Source: Variovorax gossypii
GTDB lineage: Bacteria; Pseudomonadota; Gammaproteobacteria; Burkholderiales; Burkholderiaceae_C
DNA length: 64,000 nucleotides
Direction of reading: 5' to 3'
Assembly (NCBI RefSeq): GCF_003965815.1
Contig: NZ_RXOE01000008.1
Coordinates: 62,001-126,000 of the forward strand
Below the pieces are notes generated by a model. It was not told where the DNA came from, ran no database searches, and saw only the letters and a list, made by a program, of their open reading frames with translations. Position numbers and translations under genes: made by a program. This document shows positions 9,416-16,809 of this stretch, piece after piece. Within the stretch, counting starts at the first letter, position 1; each line of letters begins with the position of its first letter.

Positions 9416-11440
9416 AGTTTCTGATCCCGACGCGCGCAATCGGGCTCGCAATTCGAGCCGCCGCGCCTGGATTGCCCTGAAACGATCGGGTGCATCGGGG
9501 TCTTTCCCGAAAGCTGCAATTGCCTCGTTCTCCTGCTTTTTCAAGAGCTCCTCGAGCATGAAATCGAGCACGCTGGCGAGCTCCCGGGCGGCGTCGGCCA
9601 GGTGCTGGGCTTCCTCGCCCTCGGGAATGGGACCGGCCTCGGCGACGGACATCAGCCGCTCGGCCAGGGCTTCGAATTCGAGCCCACGCAGGCCTTCGCG
9701 CAAGGCCGCCCAGGGCTGGACGCCGTGCTCGTGCAATTGGCTGTCGAGCCAGGTGAAGAGGGCGCCGTGCTGGCCGGGCAGGTCGCACAGCATCACGTGG
9801 AGCTCGTGCGACAGCGCTTCCCACTGGGCCATGTTCGACAGCAGCAGCCGTACCGCCACGTCAGGACGGCTCGGCGGCGCGCCGCGTCCGCGCAGCGGCT
9901 CGATGGGCTCCTCGAACTTCCCGCCCCAGCGCTTGCCGCCCTTGCCCGTGAACTTGCGCTGCTGGAACTTGGGCTTGCTATCGCTTTCATAGCGGGGCGG
10001 CTCATAGTCCTGCGGCGGAGGCATGTCCGGGTAGTAGTCGTCTCCGCCTGCGTCGCCGTAGCTCGGGGGCTCGTCGTGGCGCCGCTGCTGCGCGGGAGCG
10101 CCGCCGGCCTTGCGCGGACCGGGCGTGGAGGCCCACAGCTCCGACAGCGCGGATGCGTCGAGCTGAACCAGCGTCGCGATCTCGCTCAGCAGCTGTCGTT
10201 TCAGCGCGCCGTCGGGCATCGCGCCCCAGAGCGGGCGCACGTTGCTCGTCATGTGGGCGCGGCCTTCGGCGGTGGTCAGGTCGCAGCCTTCGCGGGCGGC
10301 TTCGATCATGAAGCGCGACAACGGCGTGGCTTCGTTGACGAAGCGGGCGAAGGCCTCGGCGCCGTGCTCGCGGATGAAGCTGTCGGGGTCGTGCTCCGTC
10401 GGGAGGAACAGGAACTTGATGCTGCGCACGTCGGTGGCATAGGGCAGCGCGCCGTCGAGTGCCTTGCGGGCGGCGCGGCGGCCGGCGGCGTCGCCGTCGA
10501 AGCTGAACACCACCGATTCGGTGAAGCGGAAGAGCTTCTGCACGTGCTCCGTCGTGCAGGCCGTACCGAGCGTGGCCACGGCGTTCGGAAAGCCCAGCTG
10601 CGCCAGCGCCACCACGTCCATGTAGCCCTCGGTGACGAGCGCATAGCCCCGGTCGCGGAAGGCCGAGCGGGCTTCGTAGAGGCCGTAGAGCTCGCGGCCC
10701 TTGCTGAACACCGGCGTCTCGGGCGAATTCAGGTACTTGGGCTTCTCGTCGCCCAGCACGCGGCCGCCGAAGCCGATGCATTCGCCCTTCACGTTGCGGA
10801 TGGGGAACATCACGCGGTCGCGGAAGCGGTCGTAGCGCTTGGCTTCTTCCTCGCTGAGCTTGCCTTCCTCGTTGTTGACGATCACCAGGCCGCTCTCGGC
10901 GAGAAGCGGGTCGTCGTAGTCGGGAAACACGCTCGCCAGGGCGCGCCAGCCGGCCGGCGCATAGCCGATGCCGAACTGCTTGGCCACCTCGCCCGAGACG
11001 CCGCGGCCCTTCAGGTATTCGATGGCGCCGGGGGCCTGCCGCAGGTGCTTGCGATAGGCGTCGCCGGCCTTCTCGAGCACGTCGGTCAGCGTGGCCTGCT
11101 TCTGACGCTGGCTGGCGGCGCGGGCGCGCTCGGCGGGGGAGACGTCGTCCTCGGGCACCTGCATGCCGTATTGGCCGGCGAGGTCGTGGACCGCCTCGAC
11201 GAAACCCATGCCCGCGTGTTCCATCAGGAAGCCGATGGCGTTGCCATGCACTCCGCAGCCGAAGCAGTGATAGAACTGCTTGGTCGGGCTGACGGAGAAA
11301 GAGGGCGATTTCTCGCCGTGGAACGGGCACAGCCCCATGAAATTGGCGCCGGCCTTCTTGAGCTGCACATAGCGGCCGACGATCTCGACCACATCGGCGC
11401 GCGCGATGAGTTCCTGGATGAATGAAGCGGGGATGGTCAT
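9410..11440 (-). CDS. dnaG: DNA primase
   Basis: A 676-residue primase that makes RNA primers for replication. The N-terminal zinc-binding domain has ligands Cys38, His41, Cys59 and Cys62 (CPFH...CFGC). The catalytic core has the TOPRIM acidic residues Glu271 in TEGYMDVVALAQLG and Asp315/Asp317 in FSFDGDAAGRRAA. The C-terminal part (from about 560) should bind the DnaB helicase. The start chosen, ATG at 11438-11440 (MTIPASFIQE), matches the family N-terminus; an upstream extension of 58 codons is not primase-like. rpoD follows on the same strand. No rpsU precedes it; the divergent yihY gene starts 82 bp away. Confidence 0.97.
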   Translation of the reverse strand: MTIPASFIQELIARADVVEIVGRYVQLKKAGANFMGLCPFHGEKSPSFSVSPTKQFYHCFGCGVHGNAIGFLMEHAGMGFVEAVHDLAGQYGMQVPEDDVSPAERARAASQRQKQATLTDVLEKAGDAYRKHLRQAPGAIEYLKGRGVSGEVAKQFGIGYAPAGWRALASVFPDYDDPLLAESGLVIVNNEEGKLSEEEAKRYDRFRDRVMFPIRNVKGECIGFGGRVLGDEKPKYLNSPETPVFSKGRELYGLYEARSAFRDRGYALVTEGYMDVVALAQLGFPNAVATLGTACTTEHVQKLFRFTESVVFSFDGDAAGRRAARKALDGALPYATDVRSIKFLFLPTEHDPDSFIREHGAEAFARFVNEATPLSRFMIEAAREGCDLTTAEGRAHMTSNVRPLWGAMPDGALKRQLLSEIATLVQLDASALSELWASTPGPRKAGGAPAQQRRHDEPPSYGDAGGDDYYPDMPPPQDYEPPRYESDSKPKFQQRKFTGKGGKRWGGKFEEPIEPLRGRGAPPSRPDVAVRLLLSNMAQWEALSHELHVMLCDLPGQHGALFTWLDSQLHEHGVQPWAALREGLRGLEFEALAERLMSVAEAGPIPEGEEAQHLADAARELASVLDFMLEELLKKQENEAIAAFGKDPDAPDRFRAIQARRLELRARLRASGSETA

Positions 11441-11522
11441 GTAGGCGAAGAGCGGCAAATCATACGCAAGCAGCCGAAGGTTCACCGCCGGGCGGCATAC
11501 TGAAAGCGACCGGAATCCACGC

Positions 11523-12473
11523 ATGACGACGCCCAAACCGCTGCAACACGTCGCGCCGCTGCTGCGCCATCCCCTCAGATTCTTCTGGGACGCCCTCAAG
11601 GAATTCCGCGCCAACCAGGGCCTGCTGCTCGCGGGCGCGGTGGCGTACTACGCGTTGCTGTCCATCGTGCCGCTGCTGATCGTGAGCGTGATCGCGCTGT
11701 CTCATGTCATCGAGCAGGCCGAGCTGCTGCGCACCATCGGGCGGTACCTCGAATGGCTGCTGCCGGGGCAGTCGAAGGCCATCGTGGCGGAACTGTCGAG
11801 CTTCCTGGACCACCGCGACGTGCTCGGCCCGGTGCTGCTGGTGACGATGATCTTCTTCAGCTCGCTGGCCTTCAGCGTGCTCGAAAGCGCGATGGCGGTG
11901 ATCTTTCACCACCGCAAGGCCGACCACAAGCGGCACTTCCTGGTGTCGGTGGCCATGCCCTACGTCTACATCCTGTGCCTGTGCGTGGGGCTGCTGCTGG
12001 TCACGCTGGTGTCGGGGGCGCTGCAACTGGTGGGACAGGAAAGCGTCGACCTGCTGGGGCGCAGCTGGTCGCTTTCGGGCATTTCGGGGCTGCTGCTTTA
12101 CCTGCTGGGGCTGGGCGGCGAGATCTTCATGCTGACTTCGCTCTACCTCGTGATGCCGGCCGGGCGCATGTCGCTGCGCCACGCGCTGCTTGGCGGCGTG
12201 ACGGCCGCGCTGCTGTGGGAGGCCACGCGGCGGGTGCTGATCTGGTATTTCTCGACGCTGTCGCAGGTGAACGTGGTCTACGGCTCGCTCACCACGGCCA
12301 TCGTCGTGCTGCTGAGCCTGGAGATCGCCGCCACGCTCGTGCTGCTCGGGGCCCAGGTGATCGCGCAGTACGAGCGCCTGGACCGCACCGGCAGCACGAA
12401 GCTGCCGGAATCCGAAAGGGTCAGCGGGGAGCCAGTCGAATCGCTCCGTCCAGGCGGATCACCTCGCCGTTGA
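11523..12473 (+). CDS. YihY/BrkB family inner-membrane protein
   Basis: A 316-residue protein of the YihY/virulence-factor-BrkB family. The family core is visible at the N-terminus (FWDALKEFRANQGLLLAGAV, then AYYALLSIVPLLIV), followed by about six membrane segments and the pattern VVYGSLTTAIVVLLSLEIAA. The family was long called ribonuclease BN by mistake; its true role is unknown. The gene is divergent from dnaG. Its last 53 bp overlap, tail to tail, the end of the dehydrogenase gene on the other strand, so the C-terminal tail (after about residue 299) is encoded antisense to that gene. Confidence 0.88.
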   Translation: MTTPKPLQHVAPLLRHPLRFFWDALKEFRANQGLLLAGAVAYYALLSIVPLLIVSVIALSHVIEQAELLRTIGRYLEWLLPGQSKAIVAELSSFLDHRDVLGPVLLVTMIFFSSLAFSVLESAMAVIFHHRKADHKRHFLVSVAMPYVYILCLCVGLLLVTLVSGALQLVGQESVDLLGRSWSLSGISGLLLYLLGLGGEIFMLTSLYLVMPAGRMSLRHALLGGVTAALLWEATRRVLIWYFSTLSQVNVVYGSLTTAIVVLLSLEIAATLVLLGAQVIAQYERLDRTGSTKLPESERVSGEPVESLRPGGSPRR

Positions 12474-13179
12474 GCATGTCGTTCTCGATGATGTGCTTGG
12501 CGAGCTTGGCGTAGTCCTCGGGCGTACCAAGGCGCGAAGGGAAGGGCACGCTGGCGGCCAGCGCGTCCTGCACTTCCTGCGGCATGCCGAACAGCATGGG
12601 CGTGCCGAAGATACCGGGAGCAATGGTCATGTTGCGGATGCCGCTGCGCGCGAGGTCGCGGGCGATGGGCAGCGTCATGCCGACCACGCCGCCCTTCGAG
12701 GCGCTGTAGGCGGCCTGACCGATCTGGCCGTCGTAGGCCGCGACCGAGGCGGTGGAAATCAGCACGCCGCGCTCGCCGGTGGCTTCGGGCTCGTTCTTGC
12801 CCATGGCGTCGGCCGCCAGGCGGATCATGTTGAAGCTGCCGATCAGGTTGACCGTGACGGTCTTGCTGAACACGGCCAGCGCGTGCGGGCCGTTCTTGCC
12901 CACCGTCTTCTCGGCCGGCGCGATGCCGGCGCAGTTGACGAGGCCAACCAGCTTGCCGAGCTTGAGCGCAGCGGCCACGGCCGCCTGGCCGTCGGCCTCC
13001 TGGCTCACGTCGCACTTGACGAACACGCCGCCGATTTCCCTGGCGACGGCTTCGCCCTTTTCGGCCTGCATGTCGGCAATGACCACCTTGCCGTCGTTCG
13101 CGGCCAGCATGCGCGCCGTGCCTTCGCCGAGGCCCGAAGCGCCACCGGTCACGATAAAAACCTTGCCGTCGATCTGCAT
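12421..13179 (-). CDS. Short-chain dehydrogenase, HSD10-like 3-hydroxyacyl-CoA dehydrogenase
   Basis: A 252-residue SDR enzyme with the NAD-binding TGGASGLGEG motif near residue 10 and the catalytic YSASK (Tyr-x3-Lys) motif after a Ser-containing LISTASVAAYDG strand. The C-terminal half (NMTIAPGIFGTPMLFGMPQE and DMLNGEVIRLDGAIRL) resembles HSD10-type 3-hydroxyacyl-CoA dehydrogenases of fatty-acid and branched-chain acyl-CoA breakdown. The start is the ATG at 13177-13179 with AGGAGAC just upstream. The next genes are a phasin and a thioesterase, so this is an acyl-CoA/PHA-flavoured neighbourhood. Confidence 0.9.
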   Translation of the reverse strand: MQIDGKVFIVTGGASGLGEGTARMLAANDGKVVIADMQAEKGEAVAREIGGVFVKCDVSQEADGQAAVAAALKLGKLVGLVNCAGIAPAEKTVGKNGPHALAVFSKTVTVNLIGSFNMIRLAADAMGKNEPEATGERGVLISTASVAAYDGQIGQAAYSASKGGVVGMTLPIARDLARSGIRNMTIAPGIFGTPMLFGMPQEVQDALAASVPFPSRLGTPEDYAKLAKHIIENDMLNGEVIRLDGAIRLAPR

Positions 13180-13243
13180 AAAAGTCTCCTGAGATGAGCC
13201 TTTCATTATCGAAGACGCGAAGCGCAGGCCAGGAACACCGTGG

Positions 13244-13331
13244 AACCGGCTTCGCCGGGCCGCGGGTGTTGCCCCCGGTAGGGGGAGGCGAAGCGACACG
13301 AAGTGCGCGTAGCCTGGGAGCGAGCAACAGG
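13244..13331. repeat. Probable dispersed intergenic repeat with GC-rich stem-loops
   Basis: The segment has nested short inverted repeats, including a CCCCC...GGGGG hairpin, and the phrase GGAGGCGAAGCGACACGAAG. Similar phrases are, from memory, common between genes in Comamonadaceae. Only one copy was found in this window, so its repetitive nature is inferred. Confidence 0.4.
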
Positions 13332-13334
13332 TAT

Positions 13335-13363
13335 AAAAAAAGGCCTCGTCGTGAGACGAGGCC
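13335..13363 (-). terminator. Rho-independent terminator of the phasin gene
   Basis: On the minus strand a 9-bp stem (GGCCTCGTC/GACGAGGCC) with a 4-base loop is followed by seven T. It lies 50 bp after the phasin stop codon. Confidence 0.9.
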
Positions 13364-13414
13364 CTGAATTGGATCCGTGAGGACCCAAGGAGACAACTGG
13401 TGGTGGTCGGTTGC

Positions 13415-13966
13415 TTAGCGCTTGCGCGAAGCGGTGGCGGTCTTCGCAGCGGCGACGGCTTGGGTCGACACGGCGTTGAAGTTGGCTTCGGCGACGTCAG
13501 AAGCTTGCTTGACAGCCTTTTGAACCGATTCGAAAGCGTTGTTGGCGGCAGCCACGGCGCTCTTCAGGACGGCAACGGCGGTTTCCGAACCGGCGGGAGC
13601 GTTCTTGGAAGCACTGTCGACCAGGCCGACGAAGGCTTGCTGGGCTTCCGAGGCCTTGGCTTCGAAGGCCTTGGTGAACTCGGCGCCGGTGCCTTGGGCG
13701 ATGTCGTACAGGTGACGGCTGTAGGCGGCGGTCTTTTCGGCCAGGGGCTGGAACAGGCTGGCTTGCAGCGTCAGCAGTTCTTGCGCGTCCTTGACGCTCA
13801 GGGCAGCCTGGGCGGTGTTCTGGGCTTCGGCCAGGGCGGCCTTCGAAGCGGTCACGTTCAGTTCGACGAGCTTCTCGACGCCTTCGAAAGCCTTGGTGGT
13901 CAGGCCGAAGAGGGTTTCGAGGTTTGCTTTTTGAGCGGCGAGGATTTGGTCAGCGGTCAGGGCCAT
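13415..13966 (-). CDS. Phasin family protein (polyhydroxyalkanoate granule-associated)
   Basis: A 183-residue Ala-rich, almost wholly helical protein beginning MALTADQILAAQKANLETLF, the usual opening of a burkholderial phasin. Phasins coat PHA storage granules and control their size and number. The start is the ATG at 13964-13966 with GGAG upstream; an in-frame ATG 13 codons earlier lacks that match. The promoter is flanked by two palindromes of the kind bound by the PHA-sensing repressor PhaR. A terminator follows. No PHA synthase is in this window, so this is a stand-alone phasin gene. Confidence 0.92.
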   Translation of the reverse strand: MALTADQILAAQKANLETLFGLTTKAFEGVEKLVELNVTASKAALAEAQNTAQAALSVKDAQELLTLQASLFQPLAEKTAAYSRHLYDIAQGTGAEFTKAFEAKASEAQQAFVGLVDSASKNAPAGSETAVAVLKSAVAAANNAFESVQKAVKQASDVAEANFNAVSTQAVAAAKTATASRKR

Positions 13967-14025
13967 TTGAGATCTCCAGAAGGGATGATTGAGTGGTCGG
14001 TTCACGTTGCGCTGTCTCGCTGTTC

Positions 14026-14042
14026 ATGTTGCGGTGCAGCAT
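14026..14042. promoter_or_regulatory. PhaR-like operator half of a pair, downstream of the phasin -10
   Basis: ATGTTGC-GGT-GCAGCAT is an inverted repeat with one mismatch and a 3-bp spacer, just downstream of the phasin -10 box. It has the TGC/GCA layout known for PhaR binding sites. Confidence 0.5.
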
Positions 14043-14049
14043 GGCCTCA

Positions 14050-14077
14050 AGTATAGGCAGCTGAGTTTTGCGATCAA
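14050..14077 (-). promoter_or_regulatory. Predicted phasin promoter
   Basis: On the minus strand, TTGATC (14077-14072) and TATACT (14055-14050) are separated by 16 bp. It lies about 85 bp upstream of the phasin start codon. Confidence 0.65.
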
Positions 14078-14084
14078 GAGGTTT

Positions 14085-14101
14085 TTGCTGCCGTGCAGCA
14101 A
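14085..14101. promoter_or_regulatory. PhaR-like operator upstream of the phasin -35
   Basis: TTGCTGC-CGT-GCAGCAA is a perfect inverted repeat with a 3-bp spacer. It is 59 bp from the second, imperfect copy, and the two flank the promoter. Confidence 0.55.
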
Positions 14102-14186
14102 TTTAGAAGCCGTCATCTAAATCCGGCTGCCGGGCGGTCTCCAAGGTTGCTTTCCGCGGAAGGCGCCGCTGGCAAAATCCGCCGCG

Positions 14187-14633
14187 ATGAGTGCTCCCAC
14201 CACCAAACCCACTCCCCATACGCGCAGCGGCTACCGCGCATTCCGCAGCATCCCGACGCGCTGGGCCGACAACGACATGTACGGCCACGTCAACAACGTC
14301 GTCTACTACAGCTGGTTCGACACGGCGGTGAATGCGCTGTTGATCGAGCGCGGCGCGCTCGATATCCACCAGGGCCAGACCGTCGGCTTCGTGGTGGAGA
14401 CGCAGTGCAACTACTTCGCGCCGATCGCGTTCCCGCAGACGGTGGAGGCGGGCATCCGGGTGGCCCAGGCGGGCCGGTCCAGCGTGCGCTACGAGATCGC
14501 CCTCTTCGCCGAGGGCTCCGATAGCGCCGCGGCGCAGGGCCACTTCATCCACGTCTACGTGGACCGCGCCACGCAGCGCCCGGTGCCGCTGCCTGAGGCG
14601 CTGCAGCAGGTGGTCGACTCGCTCAGGGCCTGA
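14187..14633 (+). CDS. Acyl-CoA thioesterase, hot-dog fold (4HBT family)
   Basis: A 148-residue single hot-dog-domain protein. The N-terminal pattern RWADNDMYGHVNNVVYYSWF, followed by a helix with Asp (DTAVNALLIERG), is that of 4-hydroxybenzoyl-CoA thioesterase-like enzymes, which hydrolyse acyl-CoA thioesters. The acyl chain specificity cannot be read from sequence. It is divergent from the phasin gene, and the intergenic region carries the phasin promoter and the PhaR-like sites. It converges on the small periplasmic protein gene 27 bp downstream. Confidence 0.87.
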   Translation: MSAPTTKPTPHTRSGYRAFRSIPTRWADNDMYGHVNNVVYYSWFDTAVNALLIERGALDIHQGQTVGFVVETQCNYFAPIAFPQTVEAGIRVAQAGRSSVRYEIALFAEGSDSAAAQGHFIHVYVDRATQRPVPLPEALQQVVDSLRA

Positions 14634-14660
14634 GCGAGCCGGTCTCCCGCGCGGAAGACC

Positions 14661-15068
14661 TTACATGGTCTTCTTCATGGCCTTGATCTCGGCCTTGCCC
14701 TGGGCTTCGTCAGCCTTGGCCTGCTTCTCGCAAGCGGTCTTGGCTTCGCCCTTCTGGTCGTCGCACTTTTCCTTCGCGACTTCGTAGGTGGCCTTCACCT
14801 TTTCCTCGGCCACCTTGCGGGCGTGGCTGTCGCTGGGCTGGTATTGCTGCTCGAGTTCGGCCTTGGCGACATCTTCCTTGCCCTTGGCTTCCTTCATGCA
14901 GACGTCCTTGGCGTTGTCCTTCATGGTGCCGCACTGGGTCTTGGCGACCTTGTAGTCGGCCTCGATCTTTTCCTTGGCGACCTTGTATTCGTCCTTGGTC
15001 ATGGCACTGGCCTGCGTCGCGATGAAACAGGTGGAGGCGAGGGCCAGCATGAGAAGGTGCTTTTTCAT
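14661..15068 (-). CDS. Small exported Lys/Glu/Ala-rich helical protein of unknown function
   Basis: A 135-residue protein with a clear signal peptide (MKKHLLMLALASTCFIATQA, cleavage near ASA). The mature part is almost entirely charged helix with recurring units of the type YKVAKEK, YKVAKTQC and YEVAKEKC, each followed by short Cys-containing stretches, so it probably forms a disulphide-linked or coiled-coil bundle in the periplasm. I do not recognise a named domain. It lies 70 bp downstream of the csbD gene on the same strand; both may belong to the general stress response, which is a guess from context. Confidence 0.8.
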   Translation of the reverse strand: MKKHLLMLALASTCFIATQASAMTKDEYKVAKEKIEADYKVAKTQCGTMKDNAKDVCMKEAKGKEDVAKAELEQQYQPSDSHARKVAEEKVKATYEVAKEKCDDQKGEAKTACEKQAKADEAQGKAEIKAMKKTM

Positions 15069-15138
15069 GGGATGTTCTCCTTCGGGGATTGGATGGATGG
15101 GATCGGATCGGATTCGGCAGGGGAGAGTCCGGCGGCGC

Positions 15139-15372
15139 TCAGTAGCGCTCGAACCAGAGCGCGTCCGGCGAGCGGCCGTCGCGCGATTCCCAGTCCTTGA
15201 CCTGCTTCTCGGCTTCGTCGCGGCTGATGCCGTGGCGCTCCTGGATGCGGCCGAGCAGCTGGTCGCGCTTGCCGGCGATGACGTCGAAGTCGTCGTCGGT
15301 CAGCTTCCCCCACTGCTCCTTGACCTTGCCCTTGAGCTGCTTCCAGTTGCCTTCGATGGTGTCCTTGTTCAT
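15139..15372 (-). CDS. CsbD family stress protein
   Basis: A 77-residue protein with the CsbD pattern at the N-terminus (MNKDTIEGNWKQLKGKVKEQWGKLTDDD). CsbD/YjbJ proteins are small, abundant, soluble, and induced by general stress; their molecular role is unknown. The C-terminal half (from about 45) is longer than in the minimal family and ends DALWFERY. A good GGAG-type ribosome site (AAAGGAGATTCGC) precedes the ATG at 15370-15372. The 178-bp gap to pncB on the opposite strand holds both promoters; I recognised no specific site there. Confidence 0.9.
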   Translation of the reverse strand: MNKDTIEGNWKQLKGKVKEQWGKLTDDDFDVIAGKRDQLLGRIQERHGISRDEAEKQVKDWESRDGRSPDALWFERY

Positions 15373-15550
15373 GCGAATCTCCTTTGAGGCTGTTGACTCG
15401 GCGGGGCTTCGTCCGCCGCCGTGAAATCACTGTCGCCCGGGGTATTCGCCCTGCCGGTAGGACGTGCTGTCCGGCCCCCGTAGGCAGAGGCCGACGCGCG
15501 CCGTGATAATCGAACGGCCGCCGAAAGATTGAGACAACGCGCCCAGCACC

Positions 15551-16771
15551 ATGATCATTCACAGCCTGCTCGACACCGACCTCTACAAGTTCACGATGAT
15601 GCAGGTGGTCCTGCATCACTTCCCGGGCGCCAGGGTCGAGTACCGCTTCAAGTGCCGCAACCCGGGTGTCGACCTCGCCCAGTTCGCCGGGCAGATCCGC
15701 GAAGAGGTGCGGGGGCTGTGTTCGCTGCAGTTCCGCGACGCCGAACTGGCCTACCTGCGCTCCATGCGCTTCATCAAGAGCGACTTCGTCGACTTCCTGG
15801 GGCTCTTCCGGCTCAACGAGAAGTACATCAACATCATTCCCCAGCCCTCGGGCGAGCTCGAGATCCGCATCAAGGGGCCGTGGCTGCACACCATCCTGTT
15901 CGAGATCCCGGTGCTGGCCATCGTCAACGAGGTCTATTTCCGCAACACGCAGAAGAACCCCAACTTCCAGGAAGGCCGCCGGCGGCTCGAGACCAAGATC
16001 GCCCAGCTGCAGGAAGCCGGCCTCGGCGACCTGAAGATCGCCGACTACGGCACGCGCCGCCGCTTCTCCAAGGACTGGCACGAGGAAGTGCTGCGCACCG
16101 CGGCCGCCCGCCTAGGCGCCGTCACCTCGCCGCCGGTGCAGGCGCCGCCCGGCGCCCGGCTGCCGCAGCTGGCGGGCACCAGCAACGTGCTGTACGCCAT
16201 GAAGCTCGGCATGATCCCGCTGGGCACCATGGCCCACGAATACCTGCAGGCCTGCCAAGCGCTCGGCCCGCGGCTGCGCGACAGCCAGATCTTCGGTTTC
16301 GAGAGCTGGGCGCGCGAGTACCGCGGCGACCTGGGCATCGCGCTGTCCGACGTGTACGGCATGAGCGCCTTCCTGCGCGACTTCGACCTGTACTTCTGCA
16401 AGCTCTTCGACGGCGCCCGCCACGACAGCGGAGACCCCTTCGTCTGGGGCGAGCGCATGCTGGCGCACTACATCGCCAACCGGGTCGATCCGCGCACCAA
16501 GACGCTGATCTTCAGCGACGGCCTCACGGTGCCGCGCACCATCGAGCTCTACCAGCAGTTCCGCGGCCGCTGCCAGCTGGCCTTCGGCATCGGCACCAAT
16601 CTCACCAACGACCTGGGCTACGAGCCGCTGCAGATCGTCATCAAGATGATCGAGTGCAACGGCCAGCCGGTGGCCAAGCTGTCGGACACGCCGTCCAAGA
16701 ACATGTGCGAGGACGAGAAATACCTGGCCTACCTGCGCCAGGTCTTCGAGATCGAACAACCCCCGGCGTGA
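15551..16771 (+). CDS. pncB: Nicotinate phosphoribosyltransferase
   Basis: A 406-residue enzyme of the NAD salvage pathway that joins nicotinate and phosphoribosyl pyrophosphate in an ATP-coupled reaction. The family signature DTDLYKFTMMQVVLHHFPG lies at residues 8-26, the YGTRRRFSKDWHEEV segment holds the phosphate-binding residues, and SDGLTVPRTIEL and FGIGTNLTND match the PRPP-binding end. The length fits the family. The start is the ATG at 15551. It is followed on the same strand by the NhaD-type gene 38 bp later. Confidence 0.96.
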   Translation: MIIHSLLDTDLYKFTMMQVVLHHFPGARVEYRFKCRNPGVDLAQFAGQIREEVRGLCSLQFRDAELAYLRSMRFIKSDFVDFLGLFRLNEKYINIIPQPSGELEIRIKGPWLHTILFEIPVLAIVNEVYFRNTQKNPNFQEGRRRLETKIAQLQEAGLGDLKIADYGTRRRFSKDWHEEVLRTAAARLGAVTSPPVQAPPGARLPQLAGTSNVLYAMKLGMIPLGTMAHEYLQACQALGPRLRDSQIFGFESWAREYRGDLGIALSDVYGMSAFLRDFDLYFCKLFDGARHDSGDPFVWGERMLAHYIANRVDPRTKTLIFSDGLTVPRTIELYQQFRGRCQLAFGIGTNLTNDLGYEPLQIVIKMIECNGQPVAKLSDTPSKNMCEDEKYLAYLRQVFEIEQPPA

Positions 16772-16809
16772 AGGCTGTACTGACCTGTCTGGTACGGTAC
16801 GGCCTCCCC

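Noticed and set aside
13244..13331. CRISPR or other repeat array
   Set aside because: There is only one unit with internal hairpins; no regularly spaced repeats occur anywhere in the window.
15529..16809. Long N-terminal extension of the NhaD-type antiporter frame across pncB
   Set aside because: The extension is an Arg/Pro-rich translation antisense-free but out of frame with pncB, which is clearly the real gene. The antiporter starts at 16810 with a signal-like helix.
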